Assembly (NCBI GenBank): GCA_023450085.1
Contig: JAEXHI010000037.1
Span: 62,001 to 126,000, forward strand
DNA length: 64,000 bases
Reading direction: 5' to 3'
Origin: Bacteroidota bacterium
Lineage (GTDB): Bacteria; Bacteroidota; Bacteroidia; Sphingobacteriales; Sphingobacteriaceae
Shown: in pieces, positions 42,396 to 51,359 of the stretch
Position numbering within the stretch: the stretch's first letter is position 1
Layout of the letters: every line of letters starts with the position of its first letter
The notes under the pieces: generated by a model
What the model was told of the DNA's origin: nothing
What the model saw: only the letters and a program-made list of their open reading frames with translations
Database searches by the model: none
Translations under genes and position numbers: made by a program

Positions 42396-42433
42396 TTAAC
42401 ACTGTTAGCAAAAGTAAAAGTTAACAGTGTTAG
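42396..42433. promoter_or_regulatory. Twin TetR operators
   Basis: TAACACTGTTA at 42397-42407 and TAACAGTGTTA at 42422-42432 are both palindromes of the form TAACA-S-TGTTA and exact reverse complements of each other, flanked by GT on the left and G on the right. The centres are 25 bases apart. They sit directly upstream of the tetR start, the normal place for the operator. Confidence 0.85.
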
Positions 42434-42589
42434 CCAAAAGAGTTTTTGTTGTTTTTGACTGAAAAATGATAGAAGTAAATCTCACATTGTGAAAACAATT
42501 TGCACGAAATAAGGGTTGTTTCCTATGCAAGCATAGTTTTTTAATGCCTGTATATGAATGACGAGGCTTTTTATTTAAAATGAACGGTT

Positions 42590-43546
42590 ATGAAAAAAAT
42601 TGTATTGTTGGTGGTGTTGATGGTGTCGGCTACCATCGCCGCCTTGGCACAGGAGGGTAGGGGTTTTTATATTAAACCTACTGGAAGTTATTTTATCAAA
42701 GTTACCCCTGTGGAGTTTCCCAATGTAGGGGAATTACAGCCGAGGGACAGAGTATTCAATATTAATCCTTTAACGGGAGCACAAACATTAATTTCTGAAG
42801 AGGCCATTACAGGTTCTTTCGGACAAGGTTGGAGAGCGGGTTTAACGGGAGGTTTTAGGTTTAGTTCGGTAGTTGCCTTTGAAATGGGGGTTAACTATTT
42901 TCAAAGTGAGAGAAATACCATGGCACGTCAAATGGGTTATAATGCCAATAATGGAAGTGTGCTGTTGTCTGTTCATTCTAGTGGACAGGTGAAAGCATTG
43001 GACTTAACGCCAACTTTGGTTTTCCACGTACCTACCAGTAAAAACTTTAGGCCTTATTTGAAAATTGGTGCAGTATTGCCTGTGTATGGTTATCTGGAGA
43101 TTAAAACAGATGTTAATGATCAAACGGGAACTGTTGCCAGTGAAATTAATCCAGCATTAAGAGCGGTTGAGCTTTCTAGAGAAGAACGCATCAAGCCTAG
43201 ACCAACCATTGGTTTTTTAGGCGCAGCAGGGTTTAGCGTACCTATCGGCAAAAACATTAGTTTCTTTAGTGAGGTCGAATACCGTAATGTATCGGTAAGT
43301 AGTAAAGAAAAAGAAGTGCGTAAGTTTGAAGGAACGGGTACCACACTTTTGGGAACGAAAGTACCAATTACCATTAATGATTTGCCAACGGCACAACGTT
43401 ATACCGATTATCACAAAAAAATCGATCAGAGTTCTAATGTACCAGGAAATGCCAATTATGATCCTAACAAAAGGGGAGATGACTTAAGGTCTTATATTAA
43501 TATTGGTGGTTTGGGGATGAATGTGGGGCTTAAAATTGGATTTTAG
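42590..43546 (+). CDS. Outer-membrane beta-barrel protein
   Basis: A 318-residue protein with a signal peptide ending in ALAQEG and a barrel of alternating hydrophobic strands, with the short periodic GFRFSSVVAFEMGVNYF pattern and an aromatic C-terminal end (MNVGLKIGF) that is recognised by the BAM machinery. Loops rich in Asn and charged residues (NDQTGTVASEINPALRAVEL; RKFEGTGTTLLGTKV) separate the strands. No enzymatic motif is seen. It is alone in its orientation. Function unknown; probably a small porin-like or structural barrel. Confidence 0.8.
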   Translation: MKKIVLLVVLMVSATIAALAQEGRGFYIKPTGSYFIKVTPVEFPNVGELQPRDRVFNINPLTGAQTLISEEAITGSFGQGWRAGLTGGFRFSSVVAFEMGVNYFQSERNTMARQMGYNANNGSVLLSVHSSGQVKALDLTPTLVFHVPTSKNFRPYLKIGAVLPVYGYLEIKTDVNDQTGTVASEINPALRAVELSREERIKPRPTIGFLGAAGFSVPIGKNISFFSEVEYRNVSVSSKEKEVRKFEGTGTTLLGTKVPITINDLPTAQRYTDYHKKIDQSSNVPGNANYDPNKRGDDLRSYINIGGLGMNVGLKIGF

Positions 43547-43575
43547 GTGGTTGTTAGGCTGAGCTTTGCTGTCGT

Positions 43576-43625
43576 TGTCACATTGAGCTTGTCGAAATGT
43601 AGACTTCGACAAGCTCAGTCTGACA
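43576..43625. repeat. TGTCACATTGAGCTTGTCGAA inverted repeat, shared 3' hairpin
   Basis: GAGCTTGTCGAA at 43585-43596 and TTCGACAAGCTC at 43605-43616 are perfect reverse complements, with TGTCA at the far left and TGACA at the far right. It lies between convergent genes (barrel gene and DUF1398), close to both stop codons, and can serve both as terminator. Confidence 0.85.
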
Positions 43626-43631
43626 AAAAAA

Positions 43632-44021
43632 CTAGCTTGGAATTTGTTCCACTAAAATCTCATGACCTGCTTGATCAAAATAAGTGCAGGTCATTTGTTT
43701 TAAATCTACGATCCATTTCTCTATGCCAGTTTCGGCACAATCTTTACAAAAGGTATAGTAGTCTGTTCCGCCTTGCTGGTGAATTTTCAGCTGATTAGTG
43801 AATTTTTCTTTATCAGTGGTTGCTGAGATAGAAAGATTCTCATACTGAGGTGCTGAAGAAGTTTTAAAGTCATTAGCACCGAAATATTCAGTGTGGCTGT
43901 CTTTTACCCAGGTTTCGAAACCCAAAACACCCATGGCCTTAATTTCTTGAATATATTTTGGAAAATCAGCACCTGATTTTACTTTATCATGAGCCTGTTC
44001 AATTGCTGCTACGGTAAACAT
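43632..44021 (-). CDS. DUF1398-family protein
   Basis: A 129-residue soluble protein. The DUF1398 pattern is visible: FPKYIQEIKAMGVLGFETWV (about 20-39), the DSHTEYFG segment, and the C-terminal TDYYTFCKDCAETGIEKWIV with two cysteines (Cys-x-x-Cys). The family is cytoplasmic and its function is not established. It starts seven bases after the msrA stop codon on the same strand, so the two may be co-transcribed. A link to oxidative stress can be guessed from this neighbour only. Confidence 0.8.
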   Translation of the reverse strand: MFTVAAIEQAHDKVKSGADFPKYIQEIKAMGVLGFETWVKDSHTEYFGANDFKTSSAPQYENLSISATTDKEKFTNQLKIHQQGGTDYYTFCKDCAETGIEKWIVDLKQMTCTYFDQAGHEILVEQIPS

Positions 44022-44028
44022 ATATCGT

Positions 44029-44628
44029 TTAATGCTTTAATCTAGCTTTAAATAACTTTTCTAGTTTTTCCATTTTTGGCAAAATCACAATCCTACAATA
44101 TGGTTGTTCGCCATTTCTAAGGAAATAGTCCTGATGATAGTTTTCGGCAACGTAAAAAGTTTGGGCTTTCTCTAGGGTGGTCACTACAGGTTTGCCAAGA
44201 GCATTTTCTTTATTTAACAGGGCTTTGTATTTCTCAGCGGTTGCTTTTTGCTGCTCGTTGTGATAAAAAATCACCGAACGGTATTGCGTGCCCACATCAG
44301 CACCTTGTCTATTCAAGGTAGTAGGATCGTGAAGCTTCCAAAATACTTCTAACAGCTCATCAAAAGAAATCTTTTTAGGATCATATTCAAATTCAATCAC
44401 TTCCGCGTGATTGGTCGTGCCACTGCAAACCTCATCGTAGGTTGGATTGGGGACATTGCCTCCTTCGTAGCCCGATTTTACGTTGTACACCCCGTCTAAT
44501 CGTTGGAAAACAGCTTCAGTACACCAAAAACACCCCATGCCGAAGGTTGCTTTCTCTAATTTAGGTTTTTGTGCATCGGCTCCTAATATGGAAAAGAGAA
44601 TTAAAGAAGTCATCATTATACTTTTCAT
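44029..44628 (-). CDS. msrA: Exported peptide-methionine (S)-S-oxide reductase
   Basis: A 199-residue enzyme that repairs the S form of methionine sulfoxide. The active-site motif GMGCFWCTEAVF is present with catalytic Cys33; EYDPKKISFDELLEVFWKLHDPTTLNRQGADVGTQYRSV is the rest of the family core. An N-terminal signal (MKSIMMTSLILFSILGADAQ) indicates export, so it repairs envelope proteins. The usual C-terminal resolving cysteine is not obvious; CxxC (Cys33, Cys36) may serve instead. It is upstream of DUF1398. Confidence 0.95.
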   Translation of the reverse strand: MKSIMMTSLILFSILGADAQKPKLEKATFGMGCFWCTEAVFQRLDGVYNVKSGYEGGNVPNPTYDEVCSGTTNHAEVIEFEYDPKKISFDELLEVFWKLHDPTTLNRQGADVGTQYRSVIFYHNEQQKATAEKYKALLNKENALGKPVVTTLEKAQTFYVAENYHQDYFLRNGEQPYCRIVILPKMEKLEKLFKARLKH

Positions 44629-44861
44629 TTTTTGAAATTCTTAATATGTAATTATACGTAAAAGCCAGCGCAAAAGTTTCCTAGGCCTTTAAAAATGACA
44701 AGGCGCTTAGAATACAGCTTGTTAACATTTTGAGGTCTCGGCAAGTGTGTGTTAATAACTTAAATTGTTGATTGTTAATTTTTTGTAATGGTTAAATTCA
44801 AATAATTAAGGTTTGTTAACATATCTTTTCTAAATTTAACTTGAACATTAAAAACAACGAT

Positions 44862-45827
44862 ATGTCAACACCTTATATCCCGTGTTTAGATTTAAGCACC
44901 TACATTAACGGAACAGAGGAACAACGTAAAAAATTTTCTGACGAACTTGGTAAAGCCTTTAACGATTCAGGCTTTGTTACCATCACCAATCATGGTGTAA
45001 GTCAGGAGCTGATAGATAAACTCTATACAAATATCAAAGAGTTATTTGCGCTACCAGTAGAAACTAAGCGTAAATACGAAAAACCTGAACTTGCGGGACA
45101 ACGTGGCTATACCAGTGCTGGTAAAGAAACGGCTAAAGGAGCAAAAACTGCTGATTTAAAGGAGTTTTGGCAAATTGGTCAAACCGTTACCGATGGCGAC
45201 CCTATTAAAAATGAGTATCCAGATAATGAAGTGGTAGAAGAGATTCCAGAATTTAATACGGTAACCAGAGAAATCTATCAAAAATTGGAGGAGAATGGAA
45301 AGCACTTATTGCGTGCCATTGCTACTTATTTAGGCTTGCCTATCGATTATTTTGACCAACATGTACATAATGGAAATTCTATTTTAAGAGGAATCCACTA
45401 TTTCCCAATCGAAGATCCTGATTCGATTGCTGCGGATGCTGTACGTGCAGGGGCACATGAGGATATCAATTTGATCACTTTGTTGATTGGTGCTAGTGCA
45501 GATGGTTTAGAAGTGTTGACCCGTAGCAATGAATGGTTGCCAATTAAAGCGCACCATACAGATATTGTGGTGAACGTAGGTGATATGTTACAACGTTTAA
45601 CCAATAACAAGTTGCGTTCAACTACGCATAGGGTAGTTAATCCACCACGTGAATTGATGAAGACCTCTCGTTTCTCGGTGCCGTTTTTCTTGCACCCACG
45701 TAGCAATATGGATTTAACTAGTTTGGAAACTTGTATTGATGCGGAACATCCAAAAGTTTATAGCGACATGACCGCTGGTGAATATCTAGATGAGCGCTTG
45801 CAAGAAATAGGTTTGAAAAAAATGTAA
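44862..45827 (+). CDS. 2-oxoglutarate/Fe(II)-dependent oxygenase (IPNS-like)
   Basis: A 321-residue enzyme of the isopenicillin-N-synthase family. N-terminal DIOX_N-like domain (about 5-115, FNDSGFVTITNHGVSQELID) and C-terminal 2OG-Fe(II) domain. The iron triad is visible: His199 and Asp201 in GAHEDIN and His256 in STTHRVVNPP; the 2-oxoglutarate site is Arg270 and Ser272 in RFSV. It oxidises an unknown small molecule with molecular oxygen. I chose the ATG at 44862 over a TTG at 44841. It is alone and divergent from msrA; a bidirectional terminator follows. Confidence 0.94.
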   Translation: MSTPYIPCLDLSTYINGTEEQRKKFSDELGKAFNDSGFVTITNHGVSQELIDKLYTNIKELFALPVETKRKYEKPELAGQRGYTSAGKETAKGAKTADLKEFWQIGQTVTDGDPIKNEYPDNEVVEEIPEFNTVTREIYQKLEENGKHLLRAIATYLGLPIDYFDQHVHNGNSILRGIHYFPIEDPDSIAADAVRAGAHEDINLITLLIGASADGLEVLTRSNEWLPIKAHHTDIVVNVGDMLQRLTNNKLRSTTHRVVNPPRELMKTSRFSVPFFLHPRSNMDLTSLETCIDAEHPKVYSDMTAGEYLDERLQEIGLKKM

Positions 45828-45844
45828 TCAAGATCTGATATCAT

Positions 45845-45877
45845 AAAAAAAGCCCCGCACTTGCGGGGCTTTTTTTA
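45845..45877. terminator. Bidirectional terminator
   Basis: AAAAAAGCCCCGC pairs with GCGGGGCTTTTTT around ACTT. It lies between the convergent 2OG-oxygenase and OstA-like genes and can stop both. Confidence 0.95.
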
Positions 45878-45878
45878 T

Positions 45879-48116
45879 TTAGTTCTGCTTTTTCAAGCTA
45901 TCTATTTTAATAGAGTCAGTTGTTTTGGGGAGTAGCTTTTGAACTTCGTTGGCTGCTGCGGCGGCCTGTTTCACTACTTCCTTTTCCGCAGGTTTAACAG
46001 GTGCCTTTACGGGATTGGCTTTTGTGCTTTTTCCTTTGCTATTTGCTGCTGGAGCTTTTTTTGTTGGAGCAGTTCCTGCTTTTGGTTTTGGAGCGGGAGT
46101 TCCTCTAATGATATCTGCTTTGCTGGTTGGCCTAAGCTCTGGTTTCCAAGTAAAGCCCGTGAGCAAGGGTTCTTTGGTTAATTTGTCCATAGGATCTACA
46201 GCACCTTCCACTTCTCGTACGGTAACAATGTGGGTAAGCTCTTTGTTCAAGAACTTGAAGCGTAAACGACTGCTCACCGTTTGGTTCACATTGTCATAGT
46301 TGCCCTTATTGTCTTTAGAGTAATAAATGCTTTCCGCGTTGCCATCAACGTACATGTTGCGCATTTCGCCATCTACAAAAAAGCCAGTAATGATTTTTCC
46401 CTTCACTTGATTAAACTTGGTAGAATCGCCTTCTACGTTCACAATAAAGCCGTTTTGTAGTACTTGAAAATTGTGGATTTTATTGTTTTTAAAGAATACG
46501 TGAATGGTGTCGCCGGTTTGTTGACTACCATCAGACCATAAAATAGGGTTTTTGTACCATCGTAAAGAAGAATCGGCTGCATTGTAAAATAGCGAATCTG
46601 ATTTTGCCTGCATGTTCGATTTATATAACCTCACATTGTGGTAAGCTTTGATGATCCTCGCCTTCACGGTATCCGCCGGATTAACTGCACTATCTGCCAT
46701 TAACGGTTTTGCAAGTTGACCAGCCGCTGCTTTAACATTACTTGCTGTGTTAGTTTTGGTGTTGGCTGGTACATTTTTAGCCTTTGCACTGGCTGTTTTT
46801 TCCAAGGAGCTTTTTATGGAATCAGCTTTTACCACAGGCATAATTTTCTTTAGCTTGGCCAAACTATCGGCAACGAGACTGTCTTGCCGCAATTTGTTTT
46901 TGCTCGCTAGCAAACTATCAATAAGCGGTGGGTCTTTAACCTTTGGCTTTTTAGCTTCCTCCTCTAATTTCTTTCGTTCTTTTTTGCTTAGCCTTTTATC
47001 GTTTGCAGTGGTGCCGCTTTTCTTTAAATCGTCAGTTTGTTGTTGCAATAATTTTTTGGCTTCTGCTTTTTCTTTATCCTTTTCTGCCTTTTCCTTCTCA
47101 TCCTCTGCACCAATTTCATTGTCTTTTTTTACTTCAGGCCTACTTAGCAATTTTAGGCTTTTAACCAATGCTCGCTGGCTTTCTAAGGTGTCTGCCGCTA
47201 GCCAAAGGGTATCTGGCTTTTTTTTGTTGTTAATGGTTACACTATCTTTTGTACCCAAACCTACATAAGCTTTTTGCGTAGCAATAATGCGTTCCTCGTC
47301 CCTATAGTATTCGCCCAATTGTCCATATAAAACAGTTTGGTCTTTCGTATCTCTAAAAACAACGTTTTTTACCGCTTTGCCGTAACCTCGCTTACCATAG
47401 TAATACAAGCTATCTCCTTTTAAAGAACGGCTGCCATTGGTGTATAGGTTCTTCTTTCCGAAATAAGCATTTTCACTTTTGGTGTTGTAGGCGCCATCTT
47501 CTGTGTAAAGCTTGTCTTCTTTATTTTTGATATTGGTAGGACCATAAAAGTAGGTCCAGTTTGTGCCGGTGTTATAACGTAAGCTATCTGAAGTAATGAT
47601 GGTTTTTTCTGAAGTGACAATCAGTACATCCTTTGTAAAATATACATCTCGATAATTAGAAAAATAAACCCCTCTTTTACTGGTGATGGTCGCGTCTTTA
47701 TTCACTAGTTTACCGCCAGTATTGTATTTGCCAATTTTGGCCACCATGTCATAATCCAATACGTTAGAGGTAAGGGTATTCTCTCTGTCAATTAGTTTAA
47801 CGTTTTTATCTAAATGTGCTTTTTTGGCGTTGCCATCATAATTCAAAAAATCTGAATAGATGTTTAGGGTATCGCCTTGGTTGATATGCACGTTGCCAAA
47901 GGCTTCGAAAAAATTTCTGTCTTGATATAGTACGGCGCTATCGCATTTTAAAATGGAACCATCATGATTAAAAACTGGTTTTCTTAAATGCACAGCTGAT
48001 GTTTGTTTAATACCAGTCCAGTTTTCTGCTGTTTCCAGTTTTATTTGCGTACGAGCTTGAGCAAACAATAATAATGGGCTAACCACTAAAAGAAATAAAA
48101 GGCGAAACTTTTGCAC
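45879..48116 (-). CDS. OstA-like (LptA/LptC-related) LPS transport protein
   Basis: A 745-residue exported protein with a signal peptide (ends in LFAQ). Residues about 25-330 contain several OstA/LptA beta-jellyroll repeats (DSAVLYQDRNFFEAFGNVHI, NTLTSNVLDYDMVAKI, KTIITSDSLRYNTGTNWTYF, GSRSLKGDSLYYYGKRGYG). A Lys/Glu-rich low-complexity stretch follows (about 340-400, EKEKAEKDKEKAEAKKLL), then another jellyroll part (about 490-640) and an Ala/Lys/Pro-rich tail. Such proteins in Bacteroidota bridge the periplasm for lipopolysaccharide transport; the length reflects the extra low-complexity spacers. It is divergent from tilS. Confidence 0.9.
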   Translation of the reverse strand: MQKFRLLFLLVVSPLLLFAQARTQIKLETAENWTGIKQTSAVHLRKPVFNHDGSILKCDSAVLYQDRNFFEAFGNVHINQGDTLNIYSDFLNYDGNAKKAHLDKNVKLIDRENTLTSNVLDYDMVAKIGKYNTGGKLVNKDATITSKRGVYFSNYRDVYFTKDVLIVTSEKTIITSDSLRYNTGTNWTYFYGPTNIKNKEDKLYTEDGAYNTKSENAYFGKKNLYTNGSRSLKGDSLYYYGKRGYGKAVKNVVFRDTKDQTVLYGQLGEYYRDEERIIATQKAYVGLGTKDSVTINNKKKPDTLWLAADTLESQRALVKSLKLLSRPEVKKDNEIGAEDEKEKAEKDKEKAEAKKLLQQQTDDLKKSGTTANDKRLSKKERKKLEEEAKKPKVKDPPLIDSLLASKNKLRQDSLVADSLAKLKKIMPVVKADSIKSSLEKTASAKAKNVPANTKTNTASNVKAAAGQLAKPLMADSAVNPADTVKARIIKAYHNVRLYKSNMQAKSDSLFYNAADSSLRWYKNPILWSDGSQQTGDTIHVFFKNNKIHNFQVLQNGFIVNVEGDSTKFNQVKGKIITGFFVDGEMRNMYVDGNAESIYYSKDNKGNYDNVNQTVSSRLRFKFLNKELTHIVTVREVEGAVDPMDKLTKEPLLTGFTWKPELRPTSKADIIRGTPAPKPKAGTAPTKKAPAANSKGKSTKANPVKAPVKPAEKEVVKQAAAAANEVQKLLPKTTDSIKIDSLKKQN

Positions 48117-48202
48117 GATACAAATTTACAATTTTAGCGTTACGATTTTAGAATTAACCAAACAATAGAGTAATACAGCGATTAAGTTTTTATTTTTGAG
48201 CA

Positions 48203-49531
48203 ATGTTACCAATACAGCAATTTACGAACCATGTTTTACAGCATCAGCTTTTTGAGGCTTCAGACCGCGTGCTGCTTGCTGTGAGCGGTGGTAAGGATTC
48301 TGTATTGATGGCACAGCTATTTAAACAGGCTGGTTTTAATTTTAGTATAGCGCACTGTAATTTTAATTTACGGGCCGATGAATCACAGCGAGACGAATTG
48401 TTTGTGAAAATGCTGGCTGAAGAAATGCAGGTGCCTTTTCATGTCATCCACTTTGATACAAAAGGCTTTGCTCAAACACATAAAATTTCGACTCAAATGG
48501 CCGCCAGACAATTGCGCTATGACTGGTTCGAAGAGCTTAGAGAAATACATGGATACGCACATGTCGCAGTGGCCCATCATCAAAATGATGCTATAGAAAC
48601 GGTATTGCTTAATTTGGTAAGAGGTACAGGTATCAGTGGTATGCATGGGATTTTGCCCAAACGTGGTTATATTGTTAGGCCACTACTCTTTTTATCGAGA
48701 CAACAAATAGACCAGCTGGTTGATGAACATCATTTGGCTTATGTGGAAGACAGTTCAAATTTGAGCAGTAAATATGCCCGTAACAAAATCCGCTTGGAGG
48801 TGGTTCCGCATTTGCGGGAAATCAATCCTAATTTGGAGGAAACCTTTGCAGAAAATATCATTCGCTTTTCTGAAACAGAGGAATTGTTGCAACAGGTAGT
48901 GCTACAAACCCGTAAGCAGTTGTTGAAAGAAGAGGAGGGGAGCATTTCTTTATTAATTGAGGAAGTGTTGAATTTGAAGCCGCAAAAGCTATTGACATTT
49001 GAGCTTTTGAAACCTTTTCATTTTACTACAACTGTGGTGGATGAGATTTTAGCTTCACTAAATAAACAAAGTGGAACGTCATTTTATAGCGGGACGCATC
49101 AATTGGTTATAAATAGAGAAAAGTTGTTGATTTCTCCTTTGAGCCAAACTTGCGATGATATCTTTTATTTACATGCTGCAGGGGATGTTTCTGTAGGCTT
49201 TGGCCAACAAATAAAATTGAAATTTGCAGCGCGTGAAGTTTTTAAAGGAGAGAAAAGCATTGCTTATGTGGATGCTGATTTGCTGATTTTTCCACTAGTG
49301 ATTCGTTATTGGCAAGATGGCGACAAGTTTATGCCCTTAGGAATGAAATTGTTAAAAAAGCTGAGTAATTTCTTTGTGGACGAAAAAGTGCCCTTGCCTA
49401 AGAAGGCTAAAGTGCCTTTATTGATTAATGGCAATGGAGAAATGATATGGGTGGCTGGTTTGCGACAAGATGAAAGATATAAAGTAGGTGCAACAACAAA
49501 AAAAGTTGCTATATTCGAATTGTCAAACTGA
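48203..49531 (+). CDS. tilS: tRNA(Ile)-lysidine synthase
   Basis: A 442-residue cytoplasmic enzyme that changes the wobble cytidine of one isoleucine tRNA to lysidine. The PP-loop SGGKDS at 28-33 binds ATP; further family signs are HCNFNLRADESQRDELFV, VAVAHHQNDAIETVLLNL (about 131-148), RGTGISGMHG, and the C-terminal domain near 360-440 with RYWQDGDKFMPLGMK. The length is normal for Bacteroidota. The gene overlaps none; the next start is three bases after its stop, so a transcript shared with the small membrane protein is likely. Confidence 0.97.
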   Translation: MLPIQQFTNHVLQHQLFEASDRVLLAVSGGKDSVLMAQLFKQAGFNFSIAHCNFNLRADESQRDELFVKMLAEEMQVPFHVIHFDTKGFAQTHKISTQMAARQLRYDWFEELREIHGYAHVAVAHHQNDAIETVLLNLVRGTGISGMHGILPKRGYIVRPLLFLSRQQIDQLVDEHHLAYVEDSSNLSSKYARNKIRLEVVPHLREINPNLEETFAENIIRFSETEELLQQVVLQTRKQLLKEEEGSISLLIEEVLNLKPQKLLTFELLKPFHFTTTVVDEILASLNKQSGTSFYSGTHQLVINREKLLISPLSQTCDDIFYLHAAGDVSVGFGQQIKLKFAAREVFKGEKSIAYVDADLLIFPLVIRYWQDGDKFMPLGMKLLKKLSNFFVDEKVPLPKKAKVPLLINGNGEMIWVAGLRQDERYKVGATTKKVAIFELSN

Positions 49532-49534
49532 TTC

Positions 49535-50020
49535 ATGGACGGAAGATACACCTTTATAGAAAAACAGTACATCGGTCGAGATTATATCCGTATTTCCATA
49601 CGTTTAATTATGGCTGCATTTTGTTTTGCAGTGTATGTTTATGAGAGGGACAGAGATAATACCGTTGACCTATTCTTGGTAGTGGGGTTTGGGATTATTG
49701 GTGTTTCTATCATTTTGCTGTTCATGGTGCAGTATAAAACGGTTATCGAAAATAAGAAGGTGCGGATAGACGGTTTGTGGACTGCCAAGAAGGTGGAGAT
49801 AGACCTCAATAAAATTGTGGATATCCGTAAAGCTACTTATAGCAGGTTCTTCTTTAATAACCCCGTTTACAATCTTCATAAAAACGGAACTGTTCGCTTT
49901 TTTTCATCTGGTAAAGATGCCATCGTGCTTACGGATAGAGATGGTTTGGAATATTACATTGGCACTCAAAGGCCCAATGAGATGTATCTTGTTCTGCAAA
50001 ATGAGATGCGTTCAGCATAA
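49535..50020 (+). CDS. Small two-helix membrane protein with PH-like domain
   Basis: A 161-residue protein with two hydrophobic helices (about 23-36 and 46-64, LFLVVGFGIIGVSIILLFMV) and a C-terminal soluble part (about 70-160) of alternating strands (KVRIDGLWTAKKVEIDLNKI, FFSSGKDAIVLTDRDGLEYYI) that resembles a bacterial PH domain. No catalytic motif is visible. The start codon is three bases after the tilS stop. It is conserved-looking but I cannot name the family with certainty. It lies between tilS and bshA with no clear functional link. Confidence 0.65.
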   Translation: MDGRYTFIEKQYIGRDYIRISIRLIMAAFCFAVYVYERDRDNTVDLFLVVGFGIIGVSIILLFMVQYKTVIENKKVRIDGLWTAKKVEIDLNKIVDIRKATYSRFFFNNPVYNLHKNGTVRFFSSGKDAIVLTDRDGLEYYIGTQRPNEMYLVLQNEMRSA

Positions 50021-50090
50021 AGAAAAAAATGCCATATTTTTCTAACCATATTATTACCCAGAAATAACAATCTTTAAACAGGATATCAGC

Positions 50091-50098
50091 TACATTTG
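50091..50098 (+). promoter_or_regulatory. Bacteroidota -7 box before bshA
   Basis: TACATTTG is an exact TAnnTTTG match, 43 bases before the bshA start codon. The expected TTTG box about 20 bases further upstream is not clear. Confidence 0.5.
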
Positions 50099-50141
50099 CT
50101 TTTGTGAATCTTGAACATAGAGATCACATTACAACCAACGG

Positions 50142-51272
50142 ATGAAAATAGGAATAGTTTGTTACCCTACCTTTGGAGGTAGTGGAGTGGTAGCTACCGA
50201 GCTGGGCAAAGCCCTGGCCAACGAAGGACATCAGGTACACTTTATCACATATAGCCAGCCCGCAAGGCTCGACTTTTTTTCTGCCAATTTATTTTATCAT
50301 GAAGTTTCGGTAAGGGATTATCCTCTGTTTGATTATGCTCCTTATGAATCTGCATTGGCAAGTAAGCTGGTAGATGTAGTGCGTTTTGAACAGTTGGATA
50401 TTCTCCATGTGCATTATGCGATCCCACATGCTTCGGCAGCTTTTATGGCTAAACAAATTTTAGCTACCTACGGAATCAATATTCCTTTTGTGACTACGTT
50501 ACATGGTACCGATATTACTTTAGTGGGTAAAGATGCCACCTATAAACCTGTGGTTACCTTTTCAATCAATCAAAGTGATGGTGTAACTACGGTGTCGGAA
50601 GATTTGAAGGAAGATACCTATCGTCATTTTGAAATTTCTAAAGACATTAAGGTAATTCCTAATTTTATTGATTTTAACCGCTTTAGCTTGCAGCCTAAGG
50701 ATCATTTCAAAAAGGCTATAGCGCCAAATAATGAACGCATCCTTATCCATACTTCTAATTTTAGAAAAGTGAAGCGTACGGAAGATGTGATCCGCATGTT
50801 CCATAAAGTACTGGAGAAAATTCCTGCCAAGCTGTTGATGGTAGGTGATGGGCCTGAGCGTTCGGCCAATGAACAATTATGCAGAGAACTTGATATTTGC
50901 GATAGCGTGAGATTTTTGGGTAAACAAGATGCGGTGGAAGAAATTTTATCAGTGTCAGATCTGTTTATCATTCCTTCGGAAAATGAAAGTTTTGGACTTG
51001 CGGCATTGGAGGCCATGGCTTGTAAAGTGCCAGTCATTTCTTCTAATGCGGGAGGTTTGCCTGAGCTTAACGTAGATGATTTTTGCGGTTACCTATGTGA
51101 TGTAGGTGATGTGGAGGATATGGCCAACAAAGCAGTAACTATTTTGAGCAATCAAAAGACTTTGGATTATTTCAAGGAAAATGCGCTTACCAGAGCTAAA
51201 GACTTCGATTTAAAGAAAATATTACCACAGTACGTTGCCTTTTATGAAGAGGTGATTGCTGGAAAGAAATAA
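50142..51272 (+). CDS. bshA: N-acetyl-alpha-D-glucosaminyl L-malate synthase (bacillithiol step 1)
   Basis: A 376-residue GT4 glycosyltransferase that joins N-acetylglucosamine from UDP-GlcNAc to malate, the first step to the thiol bacillithiol. The BshA signature is clear: KIGIVCYPTFGGSGVVATELGKAL (2-25) and HVHYAIPHASAAFMAKQIL near 88-106, with TTLHGTDITLVGKD after; the GT4 site is PSENESFGLAALEAMACKVPV near 282-302. Bacillithiol replaces glutathione in Firmicutes and many Bacteroidota. No bshB or bshC lies next to it in this window, which is common in this phylum. Confidence 0.96.
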   Translation: MKIGIVCYPTFGGSGVVATELGKALANEGHQVHFITYSQPARLDFFSANLFYHEVSVRDYPLFDYAPYESALASKLVDVVRFEQLDILHVHYAIPHASAAFMAKQILATYGINIPFVTTLHGTDITLVGKDATYKPVVTFSINQSDGVTTVSEDLKEDTYRHFEISKDIKVIPNFIDFNRFSLQPKDHFKKAIAPNNERILIHTSNFRKVKRTEDVIRMFHKVLEKIPAKLLMVGDGPERSANEQLCRELDICDSVRFLGKQDAVEEILSVSDLFIIPSENESFGLAALEAMACKVPVISSNAGGLPELNVDDFCGYLCDVGDVEDMANKAVTILSNQKTLDYFKENALTRAKDFDLKKILPQYVAFYEEVIAGKK

Positions 51273-51293
51273 GAGAATCTTAATAGATATCTC

Positions 51294-51333
51294 AAAAAAA
51301 ATCCCGTCTCGCAAATGCAGGACGGGATTTTTT
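51294..51333. terminator. Bidirectional terminator
   Basis: AAATCCCGTC and GACGGGATTT form a perfect ten-base stem around TCGCAAATGCAG, with A and T runs on the two sides. It separates the convergent bshA and lipoprotein genes. Confidence 0.93.
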
Positions 51334-51359
51334 GTATAAATACGATCCGCGTAAACCGG

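Noticed and set aside
43547..43798. 83-codon plus-strand frame
   Set aside because: It overlaps a palindromic repeat and the DUF1398 gene on the other strand; no coding character.
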